From: an uncultured Lachnospiraceae bacterium
Lineage (GTDB): Bacteria; Bacillota; Clostridia; Lachnospirales; Lachnospiraceae
DNA length: 18,484 nucleotides
Direction: 5' to 3'
Assembly: GCA_910587935.1 (NCBI GenBank)
Contig: CAJUNP010000047.1
Span: 1 to 18,484, forward strand
The notes beneath the pieces are model-generated. The model made no database searches. It was not told the origin of the DNA and was given only the letters and a program-made list of their open reading frames with translations. Position 1 is the stretch's first letter. Each line of letters begins with the position of its first letter. A program made the position numbers and the translations under genes. Shown here one piece after another: positions 8,076-16,620 of the stretch.

Positions 8076-8106
8076 AAAAAGGGCAGCCAGGCGGCTGCTC
8101 TTTTTT
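8076..8106 (+). terminator. Rho-independent terminator of the 6S-like RNA
   Basis: GGGCAGCC (8081-8088) pairs with GGCTGCTC (8093-8100) through one G-T pair around a 4-nt loop. A-rich bases precede the stem and six T residues (8101-8106) follow. It lies 36 bp upstream of the next coding start, so transcription of that gene needs readthrough or an unrecognised promoter. Confidence 0.85.
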
Positions 8107-8142
8107 GGGAAAAGCATAAAAATGGCAGGGAAAGGAAGCTAT

Positions 8143-10461
8143 ATGAATAAATCGCAGCGAATGCAGTTTCAGGCGGTAGCGGTGCTTTTGGGAATCTTTT
8201 TTCTGTTCCTTCTGATTATTGCGGGAATTGTAATCGGAGTGGGAAAAAGAAGAGAACAGCCGGAAGGGGAATACATAAAAAAACAAAATGCGGATATTTT
8301 GCTTACGGCGGCAGAGATGACCGGCATTGGAAGCGGCATGGATCCGGAGGAGCCTTTCGTAACTTTTGCGCAGGCGCGTGAAAGTTTCGGAGTATTTACC
8401 GAACTCAGGGAACAAATTGCCCGGCTTGAGGAAGTTTATGAGGACCGGCACAGAATTTTGAGCAAAGACTGGTACGCTTTGTATGAAGAGGTTCTTAAAA
8501 TAAAGGGACTTACGGAACGTATTACCCGGGTCGAATTAGTTCCTCTTGGTTTTGGAGAACAGGTAAAAAATGCGGCCGGAGAAACGCTGCCGGAATCTAT
8601 GCTGGTAACAAAAGACAGCGCTTTTTCCTTTTTATCGGAAGATTTTAAGGAGTATCGGTTTATGACGGTTATTGCATACCAGAAGGATCAAACCCTGCTT
8701 ACGGTATACAAGGGGACCGGTGCGGACTGCGCCATGCATAATGTATGGGTTATGGAGGCAGATCCGGCATATTTCATGTTTTTCTGGAATGATTATGAGA
8801 TCCGGATTGACTACGGGGAGGATTTTGCAGCCCAGGCCGGGCAGATTATACCGGAAGGCGTACGGGAACAGATTGCGGACATAACCTTTCAGGATGGACG
8901 GATCGCATCGGTTACGGCTAAAATGGATAAGATAAACGGAAAGATTTTAAGTCTCAGTGAAGAAAACATAACATTGGAAGGAATCGGAACACTTTCTTTT
9001 TCCGAAGATTTGAAAATCTATCAGATTTACGATATGCTCGCTAAAAAGTATACCGGCGATTTGCGTATCGGATATGACTTTTCGGATTTTGTGATTTCGG
9101 ACGGAAAGGTGGAAGCCTGTCTGATAACCCGTGACGAGGCTATGGAAAATATCCGCGTACTGATACACAATACCGATTATAACGGGAAATATCATGAGAA
9201 GGTTTCGGTTACGGCCGATACGGATTTTGTGATTCGGTACGGAACGTATGAGGCGCCCGGACAACAAAGCTTTAAGGCCGGCGAGAGTGTGGAGATTGAT
9301 GCGGGAAGCGAATATTTTACCGGCGACAGGGTAGTGGTTGAACCGGCGGCTTTAACAGGAAAGATCAGCCTTCTTTCGGTAGGGAGAAGTCAGGGGATTC
9401 CCAGTTACAGGGGGCAGATTGAGATACGGAAAATGCCGGAAGGGCTGGTTGTTATCAATGAAGTGCTGCTGGAGGAATATCTGTACTGTGTAGTGCCCAG
9501 CGAAATGCCTTCCTCCTATCCTCTGGAAGCGTTAAAAGCGCAGGCGGTCTGCGCGAGAACCTATGCATACCGGCGAATGATGAAATCCGGGCTTCCGTCC
9601 TTTGGCGCCCATGTGGATGACAGTACTTCCTTCCAGGTTTATAATAATATCAAAGAAAATGTGGAGACGACTAAGGCGGTACGGGAAACAAAGGGGCAGC
9701 TTCTGTATGTGGGAGAAGATCTGGCGGAAGCCTATTATTATTCCACCTCCTGCGGTTTCGGAACGACGGCGGACGTCTGGAAAAACGCAGCGCCACAGCT
9801 TATATACCTACAGGCGAAGCGGATAGGAAGAATCGGAGCGGACGAGGCGTGTAACGGGGATACCCTGACGGATGAAGCCGTTTTCAGAGCTTATATTACG
9901 AACCTGCATGAGAGCGATTATGAGAGTACGGAAGGATGGTACCGGTGGACTTATACGGTGGATCAGCTTGACTGTGAGATTCTTGGGGGACGTATGCAAA
10001 AAAGGCAGCAAGCCGTGAAAAATCAAATTTTAAAGCAGGGAAGCGACGGTACGTTTTCCGATACCGGGATCGATTCTTTTAAAAAGGTGCTCGGTATTAC
10101 CTGCAATAAAAGAGGTGAGGGCGGCGTTCTTGATGAAGTTTTAATTGAAACCGACAGCGGCATGTATCTGATTACGGGAGAATATAATATCCGGTATGTG
10201 CTGAATAACGGGGAAGCAAAGGTATGCAGGCAGGACGGCAGCGAAGTAAACAGTCCGTCTCTTTTGCCAAGTTCTTTTCTTGTGATTGATACGATAGAAG
10301 GAGAACAGGGAATAACCGGTTATACATTGACGGGAGGCGGTTTCGGCCACGGCGTAGGTATGTCCCAGAACGGTGCAAGGCATATGGCCAAGGACGGTAT
10401 GGACGCATTGCAGATACTGGCATTTTTTTACGATGGAAGCCATGTGGCGGCAGTATATTAG
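8143..10461 (+). CDS. Membrane-anchored SpoIID/LytB-domain protein
   Basis: SpoIID/LytB-domain proteins include SpoIID, the lytic transglycosylase of forespore engulfment, and LytB, the amidase enhancer. This 772-residue protein has one N-terminal membrane helix (about 9-34) with the rest probably outside. A region of some 380 residues without a recognised domain follows. The SpoIID domain occupies about 425-560, with E454 in VVPSEMP matching the catalytic glutamate position and LEALKAQAVCARTYA beside it. GGFGHGVGMSQNGA near 730-745 completes the family signature. It is over twice the length of B. subtilis SpoIID. The start is ATG 8143, with AAGGA (8132-8136) 6 nt upstream. The open frame reaches back to 7897, but that part overlaps the RNA gene and its terminator. 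The next gene begins 25 bp downstream. Confidence 0.87.
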   Translation: MNKSQRMQFQAVAVLLGIFFLFLLIIAGIVIGVGKRREQPEGEYIKKQNADILLTAAEMTGIGSGMDPEEPFVTFAQARESFGVFTELREQIARLEEVYEDRHRILSKDWYALYEEVLKIKGLTERITRVELVPLGFGEQVKNAAGETLPESMLVTKDSAFSFLSEDFKEYRFMTVIAYQKDQTLLTVYKGTGADCAMHNVWVMEADPAYFMFFWNDYEIRIDYGEDFAAQAGQIIPEGVREQIADITFQDGRIASVTAKMDKINGKILSLSEENITLEGIGTLSFSEDLKIYQIYDMLAKKYTGDLRIGYDFSDFVISDGKVEACLITRDEAMENIRVLIHNTDYNGKYHEKVSVTADTDFVIRYGTYEAPGQQSFKAGESVEIDAGSEYFTGDRVVVEPAALTGKISLLSVGRSQGIPSYRGQIEIRKMPEGLVVINEVLLEEYLYCVVPSEMPSSYPLEALKAQAVCARTYAYRRMMKSGLPSFGAHVDDSTSFQVYNNIKENVETTKAVRETKGQLLYVGEDLAEAYYYSTSCGFGTTADVWKNAAPQLIYLQAKRIGRIGADEACNGDTLTDEAVFRAYITNLHESDYESTEGWYRWTYTVDQLDCEILGGRMQKRQQAVKNQILKQGSDGTFSDTGIDSFKKVLGITCNKRGEGGVLDEVLIETDSGMYLITGEYNIRYVLNNGEAKVCRQDGSEVNSPSLLPSSFLVIDTIEGEQGITGYTLTGGGFGHGVGMSQNGARHMAKDGMDALQILAFFYDGSHVAAVY

Positions 10462-10486
10462 TAAACGCAATATATGAGGTGAGGGA

Positions 10487-11389
10487 ATGTTTCGGAAGCT
10501 GTTTCTGATTTACAAAGATCTGTCCAAGCAGATGTCCAAACAGAATATAAGCGCCTTTGCGGCAAGTTCGGCATTTTTTGTTTTTCTGTCGTTGATACCA
10601 ATGCTGATTATGATCTGTACGATTATACCGTTTACACCCCTGACGGAAGAAAATCTTCTGACGGCTTTTACGGAGTATACGCCCAATGTATTTAATCCTC
10701 TTATCAGGGGAGTGATTTCACAGGTGTATGAAAAGTCTGCGGGGATTTTATCTCTGGCTGCATTGGTGACGGTATGGTCCGCGGGAAAAGGTGTGCTGGC
10801 TCTGATTCGAGGGCTGAATTCGGTAAATGGTGTGGTGGAAGAGCGAAATTATTTTCTACTGCGTTTAACGGCTTCCTTTTATACGGTACTGGTACTGGTA
10901 ATGACCATTTTATCCCTGCTGCTGATGGTATTTGGCAATGTGATTCTTGCCTATATCGTTCGAAAAATTCCGCAGACGGCGTTGGTATTCCAAATGATAG
11001 GGCATTTCCGGTTTCTGGTAGTGTGGCTGATTTTGACGGTGCTTTTAACATTGATATATGCTTATATGCCAAGCAGGCGGCGGAAAATCCGGTATCAGAT
11101 TCCGGGAGCCGCTTTTGCGGCGGTGCTCTGGAGCGTTTTTTCCTGGGGATTTTCCGTTTACGTGGATTTTTATAACGGTGTAAACGCATACGGAAGCCTG
11201 TCCATTATTATGCTTTTAATGCTTTGGCTGTATGAATGTATTTATATTGTTATGGTGGGCGCTTATCTGAACCGGTATTTCTCGCCGGCCTACCATGTAA
11301 TGTATAAGAGAAGGAAAAAGAAAGCCAGAGAAAAACGGCAGGCGGCCATGATTTCAAGGACGGAAACGGAAGAAAAACCTTATACTTGA
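10487..11389 (+). CDS. YihY/BrkB-family integral membrane protein
   Basis: This 300-residue membrane protein belongs to the YihY/UPF0761 family, formerly called BrkB or 'ribonuclease BN'. The RNase BN label is an old mis-assignment and should not be used. About six hydrophobic segments are visible, near residues 22-50, 86-108, 122-150, 165-195, 208-232 and 238-265. Family-like features are the early SAFAASSAFFVFLSLIPML segment, the AGKGVLALIRGLN loop and the YGSLSIIMLLMLWLY helix. The C-terminus is strongly basic and probably cytoplasmic. The function of the family is not settled. The start has GAGGTGAGG (10476-10484) just upstream and lies 25 bp after the SpoIID-domain gene, so the two are likely co-transcribed. 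The TGA stop (11387-11389) overlaps the -35 box of the pheST promoter. Confidence 0.88.
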   Translation: MFRKLFLIYKDLSKQMSKQNISAFAASSAFFVFLSLIPMLIMICTIIPFTPLTEENLLTAFTEYTPNVFNPLIRGVISQVYEKSAGILSLAALVTVWSAGKGVLALIRGLNSVNGVVEERNYFLLRLTASFYTVLVLVMTILSLLLMVFGNVILAYIVRKIPQTALVFQMIGHFRFLVVWLILTVLLTLIYAYMPSRRRKIRYQIPGAAFAAVLWSVFSWGFSVYVDFYNGVNAYGSLSIIMLLMLWLYECIYIVMVGAYLNRYFSPAYHVMYKRRKKKAREKRQAAMISRTETEEKPYT

Positions 11390-11414
11390 CAAAACAGACA
11401 TTCTCCCATAAAAT
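11386..11414 (+). promoter_or_regulatory. sigma-A promoter of the pheST T-box transcript
   Basis: A consensus TTGACA (11386-11391), 17 bp and TAAAAT (11409-11414) predict a start near 11421. The -35 box includes the stop codon of the preceding gene. No terminator separates that gene from the leader, so upstream transcripts may also enter the T-box. Confidence 0.82.
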
Positions 11415-11420
11415 AAATAA

Positions 11421-11678
11421 TTAATAAAGAGAAAAACTGTGAAGGTGTCAGTAGAGCATTATTTTCCAGCAGAGACGGGAAGTCACCGGCTGAAAGCTTC
11501 CCTTGGTTCAGATAATGTTTCCAAGTTCCCACCGGAGTTGCCCGGATGAACCTCTTTCGTATGAAGAGCGGTAGTTTGGGACGTTCGGCACGTTACGCCG
11601 TTAAGTGTCCGTTTTGATGGGAATGTGGGTGGTACCGCGGAGAGATTCGTCCCTTGCTTTATAGCAGGGGATTTTTTT
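11421..11678 (+). promoter_or_regulatory. T-box leader, tRNA-Phe responsive
   Basis: The leader senses uncharged tRNA-Phe and switches transcription of pheST on. The T-box proper is TGGGTGGTACCGCGG (11626-11640), where the uncharged tRNA 3' end pairs to stabilise the antiterminator. The likely specifier codon is TTC at 11526-11528, in the context AG-TTC-CCACCGGAGT, where the codon is followed by a CACC...GAGT block as in other T-boxes. A Stem I region spans about 11450-11560. The specifier assignment is by pattern and by the downstream gene; TTC also occurs at a few nearby positions. Control is transcriptional, since an intrinsic terminator follows directly. Confidence 0.93.
11650..11678 (+). 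terminator. Regulated intrinsic terminator of the pheST T-box
   Basis: TCCCTTGCT (11650-11658) pairs with AGCAGGGGA (11663-11671), nine pairs with one G-T, around a 4-nt loop. Seven T residues (11672-11678) follow. It lies 9 nt past the T-box sequence and forms when tRNA-Phe is charged. Confidence 0.92.
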
Positions 11679-11708
11679 GTACCGGCAAGAAAGAAATGGA
11701 GGAAGATG

Positions 11709-12728
11709 ATGAAGGAAAAATTAGAGCAGATTAAGGCGAAAGCGCTGGCTCAAATCGAAAGCAGCGAGGCATTGGAAAAGCTGAATGATGTCCGGGTAAA
11801 TATTCTGGGCAAAAAAGGAGAGTTGACGGCAGTATTAAAATCCATGAAGGATGTTGCGCCGCAGGACCGTCCCAAAGTGGGCCAGATGGTTAACGAGACC
11901 AGAGCGGAGATTGAAAAGGTTCTGGAAGCGGCGGTTAAGAAGATGGAGACGGCTGCCAGAGAGGCAAAGATGAAAGCGGAGGTAATCGACGTTACCCTTC
12001 CCGCAAAGAAGAACAATGTGGGGCATAAGCATCCCAATACCCTTGCCCTGGAAGAAGTGGAACGGATTTTTATCGGTATGGGTTATGAGGTTGTGGAAGG
12101 ACCTGAAATTGATAAGGATTATTATGTATTTGAAGCATTAAATATCCCGGCGGACCACCCGGCGAAGGATGAACAGGATACCTTTTATATTAACGGAGAT
12201 ATTCTGCTTCGTACGCAGACTTCTTCCGTACAGGTGCATGAGATGGAAAAAGGGAAGCTGCCGATCCGCATGATTGCGCCTGGCCGTGTTTTCCGTTCCG
12301 ACGAGGTGGATGCAACCCATTCCCCTTCCTTCCATCAGATCGAAGGACTGGTAATCGATAAAAATATCACTTTTGCGGATTTAAAAGGAACGCTTGCGGA
12401 ATTTGCAAAAGAATTGTTCGGTGAGGATACAAAGGTAAAATTCCGTCCCCATCATTTTCCTTTTACGGAACCGAGCGCAGAAGTAGACGTTTCCTGCTTT
12501 AAGTGCGGCGGAAGCGGATGTCGTTTCTGTAAGGGTTCGGGCTGGATTGAAATTTTAGGCTGCGGTATGGTGCATCCCCATGTCCTTGAGATGAGCGGTA
12601 TCGATCCGAAGGAATATACCGGATTTGCATTCGGCGTGGGACTTGAGCGGATTGCTCTTTTAAAATATGAAATCGACGATATGAGATTGTTATACGAAAA
12701 TGATATTCGTTTCTTAAAACAGTTCTAA
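11709..12728 (+). CDS. pheS: Phenylalanyl-tRNA synthetase, alpha subunit
   Basis: PheS is the catalytic subunit of the (alpha-beta)2 enzyme that charges tRNA-Phe in the cytoplasm. The 339 residues are the family norm. An N-terminal coiled-coil arm (about 1-95) binds tRNA. Class II motif 2 lies at about 195-213 (FRSDEVDATHSPSFHQIEG) and motif 3 at about 305-320 (GFAFGVGLERIALLKY). Four cysteines (C263, C266, C271, C274) form a CxxC-GGSG-CxxC cluster. The start is ATG 11709, with GGAGG (11698-11702) 6 nt upstream. ATG 11706 sits too close to that site, and the open frame back to 11625 lies inside the T-box. pheT follows after 19 bp. Confidence 0.97.
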   Translation: MKEKLEQIKAKALAQIESSEALEKLNDVRVNILGKKGELTAVLKSMKDVAPQDRPKVGQMVNETRAEIEKVLEAAVKKMETAAREAKMKAEVIDVTLPAKKNNVGHKHPNTLALEEVERIFIGMGYEVVEGPEIDKDYYVFEALNIPADHPAKDEQDTFYINGDILLRTQTSSVQVHEMEKGKLPIRMIAPGRVFRSDEVDATHSPSFHQIEGLVIDKNITFADLKGTLAEFAKELFGEDTKVKFRPHHFPFTEPSAEVDVSCFKCGGSGCRFCKGSGWIEILGCGMVHPHVLEMSGIDPKEYTGFAFGVGLERIALLKYEIDDMRLLYENDIRFLKQF

Positions 12729-12747
12729 AGGAAGACGGAGGAATAAA

Positions 12748-15168
12748 ATGAACACTGCATTATCATGGATTAAAGCGTATGTCCCGGAGCTTTCCTGTAC
12801 GGATCAGGAGTACTGCGACGCAATGACTCTTACGGGAACCAAAGTGGAAGGCTTTGAAAGACTCGATAAAAACCTGGAAAAAATCGTAGTAGGACAAATT
12901 GAAAAAATTGAAAGACATCCGGATGCGGATAAATTAATTGTGTGCCAGGTCAATATCGGCAAGGAAGTTATACAGATCGTAACCGGGGCGCCGAATGTAA
13001 AAGAAGGCGATAAAGTACCCGTTGTTTTGGATGGGGGAAAGGTGGCCGGAGGCCATGACGGCGGTCCTCTGCCGGAGGGAGGAATACCCATTAAAGCCGG
13101 AAAACTGCGGGGAGTTCCTTCAAACGGAATGATGTGTTCCATTGAAGAGCTGGGCTCTGGCAGAGAAATGTATCCGGAGGCGCCGGAAAACGGTATTTAT
13201 ATTTTTGAGGAAGATGCGCCGGTGGGCGCCGATGCGGTAGAGCTTCTGGGTTTAAGAGATACGGTATTCGAATATGAGATCACCAGTAACAGGGTTGACT
13301 GCTATAGTGTTTTGGGGATTGCAAGAGAAGCGGCCGTTACCTTTGGAAAAACGTTTATTCCGCCTGTGGAAGAGGTAAAAGAAAGCGGAGGCAATGCGGC
13401 GGATTACATCAGCGTGGAGGTGGAGGATCCGGATCTTTGCAGCCGGTACTGTGCAAGAATCTGTACGAATATTAAGATCGGGCCTTCTCCCAAATGGATG
13501 CAGAGAAGGCTGGCCGCAAGCGGAATCCGTCCTATTAACAATCTGGTGGATATCACTAATTACGTGATGGAAGAATACGGACAGCCCATGCATGCCTATG
13601 ATTACGATACGATTGCCGGAAAAAAGATTATTGTCAGAAGAGCCAAGGACGGAGATGTGTTTACCACCCTGGACGGACAGGAGAGAAAGCTGGATTCGGA
13701 AGTTCTGATGATCTGCGACGCTGAAAAAGAAGTGGGAATCGCAGGAATTATGGGCGGTGAGAATTCCATGATTACAGGTGATGTGAAAACGGTTCTTTTT
13801 GAGGCTGCTACCTTTAACGGCCCCAATATCCGTAAATCAGCCAAGAGAGTGGGACTTCGAACGGACGCATCCGGCATTTTTGAAAAAGGTCTTGATCCCT
13901 ACAATGCGCAAGCCGCAATTAACCGCGCCTGCCAGTTGATCGTGGAGCTTGGCTGCGGCGAGGTGGTAAGCGGTATGGTAGACGTAAAAGAGCCGTTAAA
14001 GGAAAAGCGGAGAATTTCCTTTAATCCGGAACAGATTAACCGTTTACTTGGTACGGATGTATCCGAAGAACAAATGCTTGCAATTTTTGCGGCGGAAGAG
14101 ATTGCTTTTGATAAAGAAACGAAGGAATTGGTTATTCCCACTTTCCGTCAGGATCTTGTGGGAGAAGCGGATATTGCGGAAGAAGTGGCAAGGTTTTACG
14201 GTTACGATAAAATTCCCACTACGCTGCCAAGCGGGGAAGCCACTACCGGAAAATTATCCTTTAAGCTGCGCATTGAGCAGAAGGCACGGGAAGTTGCGGA
14301 ATTCTGCGGATTTTCCCAGGGTATGTGTTATTCCTTTGAAAGTCCCAAAGTATTTGATAAACTGTTGATTCCGGAGGGAGACGCGCTCAGGAACGCCATT
14401 ACGATTTCCAATCCTCTGGGAGAAGATTTCTCAATTATGAGAACGCTGCCCTTAAACGGTATGCTGATCAGTCTTGCAACCAATTATAACCGCCGCAACA
14501 AAGACGTAAGGCTTTATGAGCTTGGGAATATCTATATGCCGGAAAGCCTGCCTCTTACAAAGCTGCCGGATGAAAGAATGCAATTTACCCTTGGCATGTA
14601 CGGCGAGGGCGATTTCTTCAGCATGAAAGGCGTTGTGGAAGAGTTTTTTGACAGTCTGGGTATGACAAAACGTGCGGAGTACGATCCGAAGGCAGGAAAG
14701 CCTTTCCTGCATCCGGGAAGACAGGCTGCCATCCGGTATGAAGGAAAGCTTCTTGGATATTTGGGAGAGGTTCATCCTCAGGTGCTTGACAATTATGACA
14801 TAGGAACCAAGGCTTATGTGGCCGTATTGGAGATCCCGGAAGTGCTTCCCTTTGCTACCTTTGACAGGAAGTATGAAGGCATTGCAAAATATCCGGCGGT
14901 AACCAGGGATATCAGCATGACCGTTCCGAAGGAAGTGCTTGTAGGACAGCTGGAAGCGATGATCGGACAAAGAGGCGGTAAAATTCTGGAAGACTGCCAG
15001 CTGTTCGACGTTTATGAAGGCAGTCAGGTAAAAGAAGGCTGTAAGTCGGTTGCATTTTCCCTGACCTTCCGGGCAAAGGATAAAACGCTGGAGGAGAACG
15101 ATATTACAGGCGCAATGAAAAAGATTTTAAACGGTCTGGAGCAGCTTGGCGCGGAACTCAGACAATAA
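12748..15168 (+). CDS. pheT: Phenylalanyl-tRNA synthetase, beta subunit
   Basis: PheT completes the tetrameric synthetase, giving tRNA recognition and editing of mischarged Tyr-tRNA-Phe. The 806 residues are full length. In order: an EMAP-like tRNA-binding domain (about 40-150), the B3/B4 editing domain (about 210-395), the B5 DNA-binding-like fold (about 405-475), the catalytic-like core (about 480-700) and the C-terminal FDX-ACB anticodon-binding domain (about 712-805, beginning near FDRKYEGIAKYPAVTRDIS). GGAGG (12737-12741) lies 6 nt before the ATG. It is co-transcribed with pheS under the T-box. The gene stops 21 bp before the next start, so readthrough into the M18 peptidase gene is likely. 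Confidence 0.97.
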   Translation: MNTALSWIKAYVPELSCTDQEYCDAMTLTGTKVEGFERLDKNLEKIVVGQIEKIERHPDADKLIVCQVNIGKEVIQIVTGAPNVKEGDKVPVVLDGGKVAGGHDGGPLPEGGIPIKAGKLRGVPSNGMMCSIEELGSGREMYPEAPENGIYIFEEDAPVGADAVELLGLRDTVFEYEITSNRVDCYSVLGIAREAAVTFGKTFIPPVEEVKESGGNAADYISVEVEDPDLCSRYCARICTNIKIGPSPKWMQRRLAASGIRPINNLVDITNYVMEEYGQPMHAYDYDTIAGKKIIVRRAKDGDVFTTLDGQERKLDSEVLMICDAEKEVGIAGIMGGENSMITGDVKTVLFEAATFNGPNIRKSAKRVGLRTDASGIFEKGLDPYNAQAAINRACQLIVELGCGEVVSGMVDVKEPLKEKRRISFNPEQINRLLGTDVSEEQMLAIFAAEEIAFDKETKELVIPTFRQDLVGEADIAEEVARFYGYDKIPTTLPSGEATTGKLSFKLRIEQKAREVAEFCGFSQGMCYSFESPKVFDKLLIPEGDALRNAITISNPLGEDFSIMRTLPLNGMLISLATNYNRRNKDVRLYELGNIYMPESLPLTKLPDERMQFTLGMYGEGDFFSMKGVVEEFFDSLGMTKRAEYDPKAGKPFLHPGRQAAIRYEGKLLGYLGEVHPQVLDNYDIGTKAYVAVLEIPEVLPFATFDRKYEGIAKYPAVTRDISMTVPKEVLVGQLEAMIGQRGGKILEDCQLFDVYEGSQVKEGCKSVAFSLTFRAKDKTLEENDITGAMKKILNGLEQLGAELRQ

Positions 15169-15189
15169 AGAAGGAAAGAGGTGGCCGAT

Positions 15190-16614
15190 ATGGAAAAAAA
15201 GAATACATGGGAGACTTACAGCAATAAACAGTTAAAAGAACTGGAGCGTTTTTCCAAAGAGTATATGGAATTTTTAAATCAGGGAAAAACGGAACGGGAA
15301 TGTATTGATGTAATTGTAAATCAGATTGAAGCGGACGGTTACGAGGAGCTTGAAAGCGTTATGAAGTCCGGAAGAACATTGCAGACCGGCGATAAGGTAT
15401 ATGCCGTCTGTATGAACAAATCCATCGTTATGTTTAAGCTTGGAGAAACCCCTATGACGGAGGGAATGAATATTCTTGGAGCGCATATTGATTCTCCCAG
15501 ACTGGACGTAAAGCAGAATCCTCTGTACGAGGAGGGCGGTTTTGCTTATCTGGATACCCATTATTACGGAGGCGTAAAAAAATATCAGTGGGTGACCCTG
15601 CCCCTTGCCATTCACGGCGTGGTCGTTAAAAAGGACGGAACGACGGTTGAGGTCGTTATCGGGGAAGATCCGAAAGACCCTGTATTTTTCATTTCCGATC
15701 TTTTAATTCATCTGGCGCAGGAACAGTTGGAGAAAAAGGCCGCTAAGGTGATCGAAGGCGAGGCTTTGGATCTGATCGTGGGCAATAAGCCGATCAAAGT
15801 GGAGAAGAAGCAGAAAGGCGAAAAAGACAAGAAAGAAGCGTCTGTGAAGGATGCCGTAAAGGAAAGCGTCCTGCAGATTATCAAAGAGCAGTATGAGATC
15901 GACGAAGAAGACTTTATTTCCGCCGAGCTGGAGATTGTTCCGGCGGGAGCGGCAAGAGAGGCCGGCTTTGACCGCAGCATGATTCTGGCGTACGGACAGG
16001 ACGACAGAGTGTGCGCGTTTTCTTCCCTGAAAGCAATGCTGGAAGCAGGAGACGTAAAACGTACGGCCTGTTGCGTTCTGGTAGATAAGGAAGAGATTGG
16101 AAGCGTCGGCGCTACGGGAATGCAGTCGAAATTTTTCGAGAATACGGTTGCAGAGGTTTTAAATCTGACCGGAGAATATAGCGAATTGAATTTGAGAAGG
16201 TGTCTGGCAAGATCCTGTATGCTTTCCTCCGATGTAAGCAGCGCTTTTGACCCTTCCTACACGGGAAGTTTTGATAAGAAAAACGTGGCGTATCTGGGAG
16301 GCGGCATGGTGTTTAACAAGTTTACGGGTTCCCGGGGAAAAGGCGGTTCGAACGATGCCAATGCGGAATATTTGGGACACCTGCGCAGAATTTTTGATAA
16401 GAAAAAGGTTAATTTTCAGACGGCGGAGCTTGGAAAAGTGGATCTGGGGGGCGGCGGAACCATTGCGTATATTCTGGCGCTTTACGGTATGCAGGTTATC
16501 GACAGCGGTGTTGCAGTGCTGAATATGCATGCGCCCTGGGAAGCCACCAGCAAGGCCGATGTGTTTGAAGCCAAGCGCGGGTATCTGGCGTTTTTGGAAT
16601 GTGCGGGAATGTAG
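15190..16614 (+). CDS. apeB: M18-family aminopeptidase
   Basis: M18 enzymes are large cytosolic di-zinc aminopeptidases that trim acidic or neutral N-terminal residues and form tetrahedral dodecamers. Predicted metal and catalytic residues are H99 and D101 (GAHIDSPRLD), the aspartates in GQDDRV (271-272), E301/E302 (VDKEEIGS), D348 (SSDVSSAFDPSY) and H447 (NMHAPWE). All ligands are present, so the enzyme looks active. A lysine-rich stretch (about 203-221, EKKQKGEKDKKE) falls in the insert domain. I choose ATG 15190, with GAGGTG (15178-15183) 6 nt upstream. An in-frame GTG at 15181 would add three residues and is also possible. There is no terminator after pheT, so it probably shares some pheST transcription. 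queA starts 6 bp after its stop. Confidence 0.92.
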   Translation: MEKKNTWETYSNKQLKELERFSKEYMEFLNQGKTERECIDVIVNQIEADGYEELESVMKSGRTLQTGDKVYAVCMNKSIVMFKLGETPMTEGMNILGAHIDSPRLDVKQNPLYEEGGFAYLDTHYYGGVKKYQWVTLPLAIHGVVVKKDGTTVEVVIGEDPKDPVFFISDLLIHLAQEQLEKKAAKVIEGEALDLIVGNKPIKVEKKQKGEKDKKEASVKDAVKESVLQIIKEQYEIDEEDFISAELEIVPAGAAREAGFDRSMILAYGQDDRVCAFSSLKAMLEAGDVKRTACCVLVDKEEIGSVGATGMQSKFFENTVAEVLNLTGEYSELNLRRCLARSCMLSSDVSSAFDPSYTGSFDKKNVAYLGGGMVFNKFTGSRGKGGSNDANAEYLGHLRRIFDKKKVNFQTAELGKVDLGGGGTIAYILALYGMQVIDSGVAVLNMHAPWEATSKADVFEAKRGYLAFLECAGM

Positions 16615-16620
16615 ACGGTT

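Noticed and set aside
7897..8142. N-terminal 82-codon extension of the SpoIID-domain gene
   Set aside because: It overlaps the structured RNA and its terminator, has no ribosome site at its first ATG, and places odd residues before the normal membrane anchor.
11625..11708. 28-codon N-terminal extension of pheS
   Set aside because: It lies within the T-box antiterminator and terminator. The family-length start with GGAGG is at 11709.
14452..14970. 172-codon minus-strand open frame inside pheT, and similar antisense frames (10704-11189, 4719-5087, 8011-8451)
   Set aside because: Each is a by-product of a well-supported gene on the other strand or, for 8011-8451, of the RNA terminator and the SpoIID-domain gene. 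None has a credible start site or family resemblance.
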